Notes: a model not told the origin generated them from the letters alone. 13,617 nucleotides of DNA from JBBPYR01 sp038199755 (GCA_038199755.1 JBBPYR010000335.1:1-13617); one strand, 5' to 3'; positions 5,809 to 12,664 are shown, counted from the first letter of the stretch. Made by a program: numbers and translations.

Positions 5809-7650
5809 TTATCGGGAGAATGTTGATGGAAACCATAGGAGAACCCTTCCGTCTTTATAGTGCCACCAATCGAAAAGTCCCACGTTTCCTCCTTCTACAT
5901 CATTTGAAGCCCTTTGGAGCGTTTCCTGCCATTCACCATTCTCAAACATGTTATAACATGCTCCACATGCTTGGTTCTCGGTTACAAAATGCACAGCTAT
6001 GCTTTGACCAGGGTCTATTTCCCTTTTTATCCACTTCACAGTTGCAGATAGCATCTCGATTTCTACGTGAGTGTTTGGTAAACCCCTACCCTTGAAAGGG
6101 CCAGCACCACCTAGATAATTCCCATTTACATCAGTTATAACAACACTTCCCGTTGTCCACTCAGTTTTTCCGCCGATATTATTGCTTAAGATAGCTGTGT
6201 CTACTGCCGCATCTAGAACAGATTGAGGAGCAGGGTACTCAGGATCAGCTGTAGCAATTTCCGCAGATGGAACAAACTCACCACTTGCCGCCGCTCCATC
6301 ATTTCCCGATCGATCGCCTCCTCCCGAATCGCCTCCGCCACCGGAGCCACTGTCGAGATTCCATATTCCTGGCACGCCGATTTGGAATGGACCGAAGTAA
6401 ATAGCATAGTTCGCCAGAGTGTGGGAACACAACGCTTGATTCCCGATACCACACGAATCGAAGTTGGACGGTTTCTGCTCGACCGTCGTGATCGATGATC
6501 CTTTCGAGTACCATTTGGATCCGCTACCCGAAGAAGCTTCCCCCTGACCACTACTCAAGACCGGAGCCACCGGAGGAGCCCAGCCGCTGCCACCAAAAGG
6601 AGGAGGAACAGAAACTCCACTACTCCCGCTTGATTCTCCACTACTCCCACCACCCGCATCGCCAGGACCACCAAGGCCTCCGCCAACTACGCGCTGTCCT
6701 GTGGGGTCGGCGAAGGTTTCGGGATTGCCATTCACATAGCCATAGGGGTTCATGCCTTGCAGGTTGCCCTGTACGCTATCAGCAGAGAGGAACACGCCCG
6801 CCTTTTGATCGTAGTAGCGCGCTCCATAGTAGTCCAGCCCCGTCAGGGTGTCGTTGTACTGCCCGGTGAAGCCCTTGGCGGTGCCCAGACTGCCTTGTTG
6901 GTAACGTTGGTGGCCGTAGGGGTCGTAGGTGCGATTGCCCTGTACGGCGGCACTGCCCGTCGTGGTGTTGGTCGTCGCCAGCACGCTGCCCAGGGCGTCG
7001 GTTAGGAAGAACTGTGTGCTCGTGCCGTTCAACTCGCCGATGAGTTGCCCCGCCAGGTGGTAGTAGTAGAGGTCGCCTCCGTTGGGCGTGCCACTGCTGC
7101 TGTAGCCATGCTCTTCGCTCCCAAAGGGGTAGGTGGTGAGCGTGGTGGCGCTGCTGTTCGTGCTTCGCCGCAGCACACGGTTGCCCGCGCTATCGTAAAG
7201 ATACCACTCCTGACTGCTGCTGCCTGCATTCCACTCGACCAGGTGATCAAGAGGGTCATACGAGAGGGTCGCCGTCGTCCCGTTGAAGAGGCGGCTGGTG
7301 ACGTTGCCCCAGGCATCGTAGCTACTGGTGTAGACCTGTCCACTCTTGCTCGCGCACGAGGTTCCCGTGGGATAGAGCCCATCGAGCTGATGGGGGTGGC
7401 TGCTCTGGCAGTAGAGATACTGGTACTGGGTGCTGCCCCCGTCGAGGGGTCCCTGCCACAGTTGGCCCAGATGCGTGTAGGCATACGACGCGCTGTAGCT
7501 GCCCCCGGCGAGACCGCTGCTCAGCGTGGCACTGCCACAGGTGCCGTTGCCTGCCGCTGGTTGCGTTCCGGAGTTGCCCGCCCACAGCAGGCGGTTCTGC
7601 TCATCGTAGCAGAAGTTGGTGGTAATGGAGCATAGAATCAGAAGGTACAA
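5809..7650 (-). CDS. 5'-truncated Rhs protein with DddA/SCP1.201-like deaminase toxin tip
   Basis: About 613 residues, far below the usual 1,300-plus for an Rhs protein. YD-type repeats occupy residues 15-255 (YDAWGNVTSRLF, YDSAGNRVLRRS, DPLDHLVEW), then the core end (KGFTGQYNDTLTGLDYYGAR ... DPTGQ) at about 258-318, a Gly/Ser-rich linker to about 450, and a C-terminal domain. That domain has His528-Val-Glu530 and Cys562-Gly-Ala-Cys565-Tyr-Asn-Met, the zinc and catalytic residues of the cytidine-deaminase fold. The CGxCxNM form and the HVE match the SCP1.201/DddA toxin family from memory. Such toxins deaminate cytosine in DNA of rival cells after delivery. The listed start is a TTG without a ribosome binding site and the first 10 residues look unrelated, so the 5' end is lost and expression is doubtful. 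No immunity gene is obvious behind it. Confidence 0.85.
   Translation of the reverse strand: MYLLILCSITTNFCYDEQNRLLWAGNSGTQPAAGNGTCGSATLSSGLAGGSYSASYAYTHLGQLWQGPLDGGSTQYQYLYCQSSHPHQLDGLYPTGTSCASKSGQVYTSSYDAWGNVTSRLFNGTTATLSYDPLDHLVEWNAGSSSQEWYLYDSAGNRVLRRSTNSSATTLTTYPFGSEEHGYSSSGTPNGGDLYYYHLAGQLIGELNGTSTQFFLTDALGSVLATTNTTTGSAAVQGNRTYDPYGHQRYQQGSLGTAKGFTGQYNDTLTGLDYYGARYYDQKAGVFLSADSVQGNLQGMNPYGYVNGNPETFADPTGQRVVGGGLGGPGDAGGGSSGESSGSSGVSVPPPFGGSGWAPPVAPVLSSGQGEASSGSGSKWYSKGSSITTVEQKPSNFDSCGIGNQALCSHTLANYAIYFGPFQIGVPGIWNLDSGSGGGGDSGGGDRSGNDGAAASGEFVPSAEIATADPEYPAPQSVLDAAVDTAILSNNIGGKTEWTTGSVVITDVNGNYLGGAGPFKGRGLPNTHVEIEMLSATVKWIKREIDPGQSIAVHFVTENQACGACYNMFENGEWQETLQRASNDVEGGNVGLFDWWHYKDGRVLLWFPSTFSR
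6696..6876 (-). repeat. Rhs core-end direct repeat, copy 2
   Basis: Partner of 2588-2768, same orientation, gap-free over at least 158 bases. It encodes the same Rhs core end and DPTG hinge, after which the two proteins diverge completely, as expected when tips are exchanged by recombination within the core. Confidence 0.9.
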
Positions 7651-7709
7651 TAAGCACTGAGGCCGTGCCTCAATTTTCCATTATAGGTAACTCGGAAGAA
7701 CCGAGAAGA

Positions 7710-8201
7710 TTAAAACTCTTGGATGATAGTTTGCATTTCATGGGCTTGTTCTAGGGATATGCCATTCACAGAAAAGACATACTGACGCTTTAGTAAATCA
7801 GGCTTAGCAGCATCTATACTCTTTATCCTAGTAATGTGAATAGGAGAGAGTTGCCCTTCCTTATAAGCTATCTCGGCTTGACCAACTTGTAGTAATCCAT
7901 AGTGAAGTATCTCTACAGTAACATGAAGACTATTTGATCTGTCAAATAGAGACTCCGCATCTAAAATAGAGGCAATACCTGTACTACCTTCCGGCCCAAT
8001 ATATTGCCTGATGCATTGTATGGTGGTTGCTTGTTCAAAAGTAATCGTGTCTACTTTCACCAAAAAATCGTCTGAAGGAGAGACCTGAAGATTCTCTTTG
8101 TTAAGCCTTCCAACACCTCGAAGAGTGACAGTGTAGATCTTCCCAGATTCATCTATAAGTTCTGCTGCCCCGTAAGGCCGAAATGCTCCATTTGGGTACA
8201 A
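7710..8201 (-). CDS. Unrecognised 163-residue protein, start uncertain
   Basis: I do not recognise this protein. It is soluble, rich in beta-prone stretches (KIYTVTLRGVGRL, FLVKVDTITFEQA, HVTVEILHYGLLQVGQAEIA), and has no signal peptide or membrane segment. The only listed start is a TTG at 8201 without a ribosome binding site. The frame is open upstream with protein-like content (GTVNDPISSPRLTQGFVAFY) to an in-frame TAG near 8325. A strong GAGAGGAGG at 8317-8325 stands five bases before a GTG at 8311, but that GTG is in another frame and meets TAA after four codons. A shift of one base back (-1) would join it to the long frame, so the real gene may be a frameshifted one of roughly 200 codons. 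It lies upstream of, and in line with, the Rhs fragment. A short CTCGG/CCGAG hairpin follows its stop. Confidence 0.55.
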   Translation of the reverse strand: MYPNGAFRPYGAAELIDESGKIYTVTLRGVGRLNKENLQVSPSDDFLVKVDTITFEQATTIQCIRQYIGPEGSTGIASILDAESLFDRSNSLHVTVEILHYGLLQVGQAEIAYKEGQLSPIHITRIKSIDAAKPDLLKRQYVFSVNGISLEQAHEMQTIIQEF

Positions 8202-8410
8202 TACGTTTTCTTGTCGGATGGGCTTTACATAAAACGCGACAAATCCTTGTGTAAGACGAGGTGAGCTTATAGGATCGTTTACCGTTCCAAAAATACTTAG
8301 ATAAGATTCACAGGTACCTCCTCTCTAGAGTAGATTACCTTATACTAGGAAAAGGGCTACGAAGCACATATTCCCACTTGTTACTATCTTGTGGGCATGG
8401 TATCTTTAGT
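8202..8410. other. Region between divergent genes
   Basis: The left half is the open upstream extension of the 163-residue protein. The right half, about 8326-8410, is AT-rich and must hold the start signals of both divergent genes, though I cannot assign clear -35/-10 pairs. It is followed at 8411 by a structured RNA-like sequence. Confidence 0.4.
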
Positions 8411-8458
8411 TCAAATCAGCCGAGTTTGAAAGCTAGGGACGCAAAGAGCAAGCTCGGC
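8411..8458 (+). ncRNA. Candidate GEMM-like (c-di-GMP-I riboswitch-like) leader
   Basis: The leader of the following gene contains CAAAT-CAGC, a variable loop, then GAAAGCTAGGGACGCAAAG. GNGACGCAAAG after a helix closed by CAGC/GCT is the conserved half of GEMM-I riboswitches, which bind cyclic di-GMP. GCCGAG at 8419-8424 can also pair with CTCGGC at 8453-8458. The usual 5' GGGCAAACC and the downstream tetraloop-receptor helix are weak or absent, so this is a resemblance only and could be a degenerate or unrelated structure. Confidence 0.3.
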
Positions 8459-8484
8459 ATGCGAACAAAAAGATGAGGTGATTG

Positions 8485-8853
8485 ATGAGCAACAGCGCGG
8501 CTGAGAGTGATGAGACGGTCCTCCTGTTCCGCCCGACCGGGTCAGATGAGTTAGCTCTGATTGAGGAAAGTGACTATAGTGCTTTCCCCCCGCGGCTCTT
8601 CTGGCAACCGATTTTCTATCCTGTCCTCAATGAAGAATACGCCACGCAAATTGCCCGTGATTGGAATGCGCGAGATGGTAACTCTGGCTATGTCACCCGT
8701 TTTCGGGTTCGTAGTGCCTTTCTGCATCGTTACCAGATCCATCAGGTGGGAAGTACTCTCCACCAAGAATATTGGATTCCAGCGGAAGACTTGGAGGAGT
8801 TCAATCATCAGATTGTTGGCAAGATTGAAGTGGTTGCCGAATTCCACTCATGA
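8485..8853 (+). CDS. Conserved small protein often labelled ADP-ribosylation/crystallin J1
   Basis: 122 residues from the ATG at 8485, which has GAGGTG four bases before it; a TTG one codon earlier is less likely. The sequence (LLFRPTGSDELALIEES, AFPPRLFWQPIFYPVLNEEY, ATQIARDWNARD, GYVTRFRVRSAFLHRY, EYWIPAEDLEEFN, IVGKIEVVAEF) matches a family widely seen in actinobacteria and Chloroflexota that databases often call 'ADP-ribosylation/crystallin J1'. That label is historical; no ADP-ribosylglycohydrolase domain is visible and no function is established to my knowledge. Full-length for the family, no frameshift. It is the only intact plus-strand gene in the window, alone between two minus-strand genes, with a possible structured leader. 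Confidence 0.8.
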   Translation: MSNSAAESDETVLLFRPTGSDELALIEESDYSAFPPRLFWQPIFYPVLNEEYATQIARDWNARDGNSGYVTRFRVRSAFLHRYQIHQVGSTLHQEYWIPAEDLEEFNHQIVGKIEVVAEFHS

Positions 8854-8998
8854 TCTCTCGTGCGATTTTTCACTACCAACGGTTGTTTGTCAGAATGATC
8901 ATCGCTTTCTGACCCAATTGTCATCGCGTATAATGATGGAAAAGATGCAATGCATATGCCCTTGCTTATTTCTCACGCTATAATGGGGGTCTACTGGA
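8854..8998. other. Region behind the 8485-8853 gene
   Basis: It holds a seven-base hairpin (GTCAGAA at 8889-8895 with TTCTGAC at 8907-8913) that could end transcription, though no T-run follows. The rest, up to the intron relic, has no start or coding signal I can support. Confidence 0.4.
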
Positions 8999-9084
8999 AA
9001 GCTGCATGCTCGGAAACGGGCCTGTACTGTTTGGGAAGGGCAACAGAGATAATGAAAAGTACCTGACTGCTGCCCTACTTCATT
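8999..9084 (+). ncRNA. Relic of a group II intron 3' end (domains 5 and 6)
   Basis: Positions 8999-9032 fold as a 34-base hairpin of exactly domain 5 layout: a nine-base lower stem starting with AAGC (the AGC triad), a five-pair upper stem GCTCG/CGGGC, a GAAA tetraloop, and a two-base CT bulge on the 3' side. Two lower-stem pairs are mismatched (T-T and C-A), suggesting decay. A second stem follows (AGGGCA at 9037-9042 with TGCCCT at 9071-9076), in the position of domain 6, with unpaired A residues on its 3' side. There is no reverse transcriptase gene and domains 1-4 are not seen, so this is a 3' fragment, not an active intron. Confidence 0.65.
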
Positions 9085-9190
9085 TTGAAGCCAAGCGGAG
9101 AGGTGACAGCTTTGCTTAGATTAACAATCGGGTTCGCCGACATTCCTCACATGAATACATCAGTCTCGCAGCTTTTGAACAACGGCATTG

Positions 9191-9652
9191 TTAGTGCTCA
9201 CGTATAGAATTTTGCCTCAGGCGAGGGCGTGGCACCCACCTTTCCCCTGACTCTTTCAAATCTTCAATAGACAAAGGTCTTGGACGATGCCATATTTCAT
9301 ACGGTGCTATTAGACCAACGCTTTTGAATGGTCCCATTCCTTTTGGGGTGTTCCACGTTTGAGAAAAATTACTCACATAAGGATGGTCTGAAGGACGTAT
9401 CCACATCAAAGTTCGCTCATCTTTAATCCCTCGTACCGCAACATCAACAATTCTCGGAAAGGTTCCATTCTGGTAGAGAAAGAACATGACCTCATCCCAA
9501 GTGAGTAGTTTTCCACGCTGCCCAAAAGATTCCAACCCCCAAGCAAGTTGTGTCGGAAGCGACCCAGCAACCTGTTTTTGCGCATCCTCTATCGCCATTG
9601 CAATACATTTCTCTAACAGCCTTCGCAGTGTCTCCTTCATATCTGTTGTCAT
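9191..9652 (-). CDS. Unrecognised 153-residue protein
   Basis: I do not recognise this protein. The ATG at 9652 has a strong GGAGG with a suitable short spacer, so the start is reliable. The N-terminus is a helix rich in charged residues (MKETLRRLLEKCIAMAIEDA); the middle has WDEVMFFLYQNGTFPRIV and RTLMWIRPSDHPYVSNFSQT; the C-terminus is basic and proline-rich (WVPRPRLRQNS). No signal peptide, membrane segment or catalytic motif is visible. It stands alone, with an intron relic downstream and a miniature transposon upstream. A small solitary gene beside mobile elements in a toxin locus might be a stray immunity gene, but nothing in the sequence shows it. Confidence 0.65.
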   Translation of the reverse strand: MTTDMKETLRRLLEKCIAMAIEDAQKQVAGSLPTQLAWGLESFGQRGKLLTWDEVMFFLYQNGTFPRIVDVAVRGIKDERTLMWIRPSDHPYVSNFSQTWNTPKGMGPFKSVGLIAPYEIWHRPRPLSIEDLKESGERWVPRPRLRQNSIREH

Positions 9653-9777
9653 ATCATCCTCCTCTCTTTATTTAAAGTGTCTATTCTCAGCTCCAGCCTT
9701 TATCAAAACACAGCCTCTCGTTTGGTTTTTGTTTTGTTCGATGTATCTTAAGTAACATCTGATATCTTTCGTCAATA

Positions 9778-10305
9778 TGTCATTTGTCGAATAATCTGGG
9801 TCTTACACAATCTTGGTGAAGGATGGGCTTATCTGAGCGAAACATCCATTTCTTTGAGCACAGGATCAGCACAACCACCTTCATATTGGAGAGCTTATCA
9901 CCAAGATTGTGTAAGACCCATAATCTGCGCGGTTTGTCTAATATCCTGCCACGCTGCTAAGCACCTTCAGCGGATGCTCCTTGCCACCATGAAGTAGCGT
10001 GACATCAGCACAAAGACGATTTCGGCTCGATGGACCCTTTATCTCATCTCTTTCTAAACCTCGCGCCATTTTATGATGGCAAACGATGATGCTGCTCCAG
10101 CAGTGGCTTCCGATGGACACACGCCATTTTATGGTGACATATTTGGCGGTTGCATTCTTTCCGAAGAGCACCCAATAGATGAGCTACGATGGTATGCCAC
10201 ATTATGAGGCAGAAATTTCTCCTCAAAATCGTCTCAACGCGCTTCTCAAGCTAACCATGGGCAGGTTTTCTGTCGGAAACATGCTAGGATATTCAACGAA
10301 TGACA
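9778..10305. mobile_element. Complete miniature transposon with Tn7/Tn5053-type ends (copy B)
   Basis: The element begins TGTCATT (9778) and ends AATGACA (10305), and is flanked on both sides by the identical five bases CAATA (9773-9777 and 10306-10310). The right end has five similar repeats of the form GCGCCATTTTATGGTGACAA, near 10063, 10121, 10194, 10259 and 10282; the left end has two in the opposite orientation, near 9778 and 9927. TGT...ACA termini, a 5-bp duplication and asymmetric arrays of transposase-binding repeats are features of transposons moved by TnsB/TniA-type DDE transposases. Without the nested MITE the element is about 399 bp and has no gene, so it must depend on a transposase encoded elsewhere. 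The specific family is inferred from the ends only. Confidence 0.85.
9798..9919. mobile_element. 122-bp MITE with perfect 22-bp terminal inverted repeats
   Basis: GGGTCTTACACAATCTTGG begins at 9798 and its exact complement ends at 9919; the perfect arms are 22 bases long. The identical seven bases ATAATCT flank both ends (9791-9797 and 9920-9926). Removing the element and one copy of the flank restores the left-end repeat of the surrounding miniature transposon. It has no coding capacity; the parent insertion sequence is not in the window. Confidence 0.88.
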
Positions 10306-10310
10306 CAATA

Positions 10311-10474
10311 ATCTATTCTTTAGGTATAGCTCAAGATAAACCCAAATAAATGTGGCAATTTTAAACAATCTAGATTGTACAAAATAAATTCTGAAATGGC
10401 TTCCTGAGCAGCTCCAAAATTTGTTTTGGATTGTCTTGAATGTTCAAAACAGTCACATTCATTTGAACCATTCC
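10311..10474. other. AT-rich gap between miniature transposon and IS5 element
   Basis: No gene, repeat array or clear promoter. A short inverted repeat (CCAAAATTTGTTTTGG) lies near 10413. No WD40 coding sequence resumes here, so the gene cut by the IS5-type element at 11339 does not continue on this side. Confidence 0.5.
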
Positions 10475-11286
10475 TTAGAGCTTATCCGAAAACCTAAGAG
10501 AGATGAGAAGTGTAGTGAAAACAAATGAGCCCGCAGGCCAGTTGCAAAAAAGCTTGATAGGTTTCCCCCAGCTTTTCCCAACGGACCCGCGAGGCGACGC
10601 CAGCGAGAGAGCCAACCAAACGTACGCTCCACGACCCATCGCTTGGGCTGAACGCTGAACCCGCGTGTGCCTGGAGAGCGTTCCACTACCTCCAACTCCC
10701 AGTTGCCCTCGGCTTGGCACCACTCAGCCAGCTCCCGTCCGCGATAGGCTCCATCTGCCCAAATTTTCTTGAGACGTGGCACCAACGGAGCGAGCCCAGC
10801 CAGGAGGCAACGGGCACCTTTGGTGTCATGCACATCAGCTGGGGTCACGTAAATGGAGAGCGGCAAGCCCAACGTATCAACAAGAAGATGCCTTTTGCGG
10901 CCCTTAACATGCTTGTGGGCATCAAAGCCAGAGATGCTGGCTGACTCCTCGACGCTATTGACGCTTTGGGAATCCATGATCGCCGCACTCGGCTCTGCGT
11001 TCTTGCCTACTCGCTGGCGTTCAGCTGCTCGAAGAGCTGTGAAGAGTCGATACCAGCTCCCTTTCAGGCGCCAGCGTCGAAAATGGTAGAAAACGGTCTG
11101 CCAAGGCGGAAAATTTGATGGGAGATAGCGCCAAGGGCAACCGGTTCGCAGAACATAAAAGATCGCATTATAGATTTCTCGCAGCGAATGGGTCCGTGGT
11201 CTGCCACGAGAGGACACGGAAGGAAGGTGTTGTTGCAGACACTTCCACTCATCATCGGAAAGGTCGCTTGGATAGATGGTATTCAT
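10459..11286 (-). pseudogene. IS5-family DDE transposase, frameshifted near the C-terminus
   Basis: The frame gives 275 residues with the IS5-family plan: YPSDLSDDEW start, GRPR, LRTGCPWRYLPSNFPPW, then the catalytic residues Asp105 (IMDSQSV), Asp178 (WADGAYRG) and Glu220 (RWVVERTFGW). After about residue 233 (near 10587) the sequence loses family character and reads on past the element's end to a stop at 10459. In the next frame the expected tail appears: RVRWEKLGETYQAF, then LQLACGLICF, ending at TAG 10494-10496 inside the element. One missing base in the GCGGGTC stretch near 10590 would explain it. The catalytic domain itself is intact, so partial activity cannot be excluded, but the element is probably inactive. 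Confidence 0.8.
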
Positions 11287-11339
11287 ACCTTACAGTGTAA
11301 CAGATGGGATCCTTCGCTGCTTTCCCAAACACGCTCTAA
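10475..11339. mobile_element. IS5-family insertion sequence, about 865 bp
   Basis: It contains the transposase on the minus strand. The left edge reads TTAGAGCTTATCCGAAAACC and the right edge ends CTTTCCCAAACACGCTCTAA, an imperfect inverted pair sharing TTAGAGC/GCTCTAA. The right edge coincides with the abrupt end of a WD40 reading frame. The size fits the family. I could not identify an unambiguous target duplication, so the exact outer bases are approximate. Confidence 0.65.
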
Positions 11340-11563
11340 TAGCCAGAAACAATCTGTGTGCCCTGAAGTGACCATGCTAAAGCCTGAACAGAACTCGAAG
11401 GGCCATCATAGGTACAGATGCGCCTTCCATCTACGACATCCCAGACCTGCACCGTTTTGTCGTCACCTCCTGAGGCTATAAAGCGACTGTCAGGCGACCA
11501 TGATAATGCCAAGACAGCACGAGAGTGTCCCCGATACATGAGTGTGGTGATTTCACGTGACAT
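11336..11563 (-). pseudogene. WD40 gene truncated by the IS5-type insertion
   Basis: A frame starting at the ATG 11563 with GGAAGAG upstream encodes MSREITTLMYRGHSRAVLAL, one full WD40 blade (SWSPDSRFIASGGDDKTVQVW) and the start of a second (ALAWSLQGTQIVSG). It stops at a TAG formed at the junction with the insertion sequence. It begins 29 bases after the stop of the intact WD40 gene and starts the same way (MYRGHSRAV against MYQGHSNAV), so it is a tandem paralogue. Nothing like its missing blades is found beyond the insertion, so the rest was lost. A stable propeller cannot form from under two blades. Confidence 0.8.
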
Positions 11564-11592
11564 AGGTCATTGCTCTTCCTTGTTCTCAGTCG

Positions 11593-12513
11593 TTATAAGG
11601 CCCTCCACACATGAACTGTTCCCTCAATTCCAAAACCAGAAGGCGCGATACGACTTCCCCCCGAAACAATTCGTGTTCCGTCAGGAGACCATGCAATCGT
11701 TCTTACCCAACGATCATGAACATGTCCCTGATACGTATAGATATGATTCCCGCTTGCCGCCTCCCAGATCTGAACCGTACGATCATCACTCGCAGATGCG
11801 ACGTATTTCCCATCCGGCGACCACGCCACTCCCCAGAGTGTACCTATATGATTTTGGTAGACGACAAGACATCTCCCTGTTGCTGCCTCCCATATGCGTG
11901 CCGTCTTATCATCACTCGCAGAAGCGATGCGCGTGCCATCCGGCGACCACGCCACTGTATGAATTCCGGAAGAATGACCTTGACACATGTAACGAAGACT
12001 TCCCATGAAAGCATGCCAAATGTAGATCGTCATATCATAACTGCTCGCAGCAATATATTTCCCATCTGGTGACCATGCGACACCTCCAAAGGCTTCGTCG
12101 GGTCCACGATAGGTAGTAATTGTATTGCCTGAATCGGCGTTCCAAATTTGAACCGTTCCATCATAGCTTGCTGAAGCAATTGAGTCTCCATCCGGCGACC
12201 ACGCGACACTTGAGATCTCTTCAGTATGACCATTGTAGGTACGCAGTGAGGTTCCGATGAGAGCATTCCAAAGCTGCACGGTGGTGTCATAATGGCCTGA
12301 TGCAATACTAGTGCTGTTGGGTGACCACGTCACAGTATACACATTACTTTCATGAAAACATGAACATATTTGCTCTCCATTCTGAGCATTCCATACCTGT
12401 ATCAAACCATCACTATCACCAGAAGCGACATACTTTCCATCCGGCGACCAAGCTACTGTCCAGACTGCATTAGAATGGCCTTGATACATAATGAGATTAG
12501 TTCCTACAACCAT
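11593..12513 (-). CDS. Seven-bladed WD40 repeat protein
   Basis: 306 residues consisting almost wholly of seven WD40 repeats, starting at about residues 8, 51, 92, 134, 176, 218 and 260, each with a (V/I)AWSPDG-type strand and ending in (V/I)(Q/H/R)(I/V/L)W. Seven repeats make a closed beta propeller, so the protein looks complete despite being small. It has no fused kinase, protease or NACHT domain; such stand-alone propellers normally act as protein-binding scaffolds. The ATG at 12513 has AAGGAG upstream. No signal peptide or membrane segment is seen. It is followed after 29 bases by a truncated paralogue, and it lies behind a HINT-nuclease toxin gene, which hints at a link to that toxin, without direct evidence. 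Confidence 0.88.
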   Translation of the reverse strand: MVVGTNLIMYQGHSNAVWTVAWSPDGKYVASGDSDGLIQVWNAQNGEQICSCFHESNVYTVTWSPNSTSIASGHYDTTVQLWNALIGTSLRTYNGHTEEISSVAWSPDGDSIASASYDGTVQIWNADSGNTITTYRGPDEAFGGVAWSPDGKYIAASSYDMTIYIWHAFMGSLRYMCQGHSSGIHTVAWSPDGTRIASASDDKTARIWEAATGRCLVVYQNHIGTLWGVAWSPDGKYVASASDDRTVQIWEAASGNHIYTYQGHVHDRWVRTIAWSPDGTRIVSGGSRIAPSGFGIEGTVHVWRAL

Positions 12514-12559
12514 CCTTGAATCATCTCCTTAGATTTAGATAAAAGTAGATGTGAGCCAT

Positions 12560-12664
12560 TTACTCCTTATCTGCTTGCAAGTAAGGAATAGAAAGCTGAT
12601 TTTGTCGAGCATACGTTAGAGCGCCTTCTTTTCCTGAGCCAGCTACTCCTGAATCTAATCTAGT
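12560..12664 (-). pseudogene. 3' remnant of an unknown gene
   Basis: After an in-frame TGA the minus strand reads TRLDSGVAGSGKEGALTYAR then QNQLSIPYLQADKE and stops at 12560. The Gly-rich turn, the helix EGALTYARQN and the strand LSIPYL look like real protein, similar in style to a Rossmann-type nucleotide-binding end. It has no start codon or ribosome binding site of its own. It lies between the toxin gene and the WD40 gene, where an immunity gene would stand. Confidence 0.35.

Noticed and set aside
7045..7635. Long plus-strand open frame opposite the Rhs gene
   Set aside because: It is a shadow of a GC-rich Rhs coding region; the composition is Ala/Val/Arg-rich without motifs.
8240..8258. 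CTTGTGTAAGACGAGG, resembling the MITE terminal repeat
   Set aside because: Only part of the 22-bp arm matches, no partner arm is nearby, and it lies in open coding-like sequence.
9938..10171. 77-residue open frame in the complete miniature transposon
   Set aside because: The frame overlaps the end repeats, has no ribosome binding site, and is not kept intact with copy A beyond chance; it does not look like a gene.
10063..10305. The repeated GCGCCATTTTATG units as a CRISPR array
   Set aside because: Repeats are divergent, unevenly spaced, present in both orientations at the two ends, and sit inside an element with a target duplication; they are better read as transposase-binding repeats.
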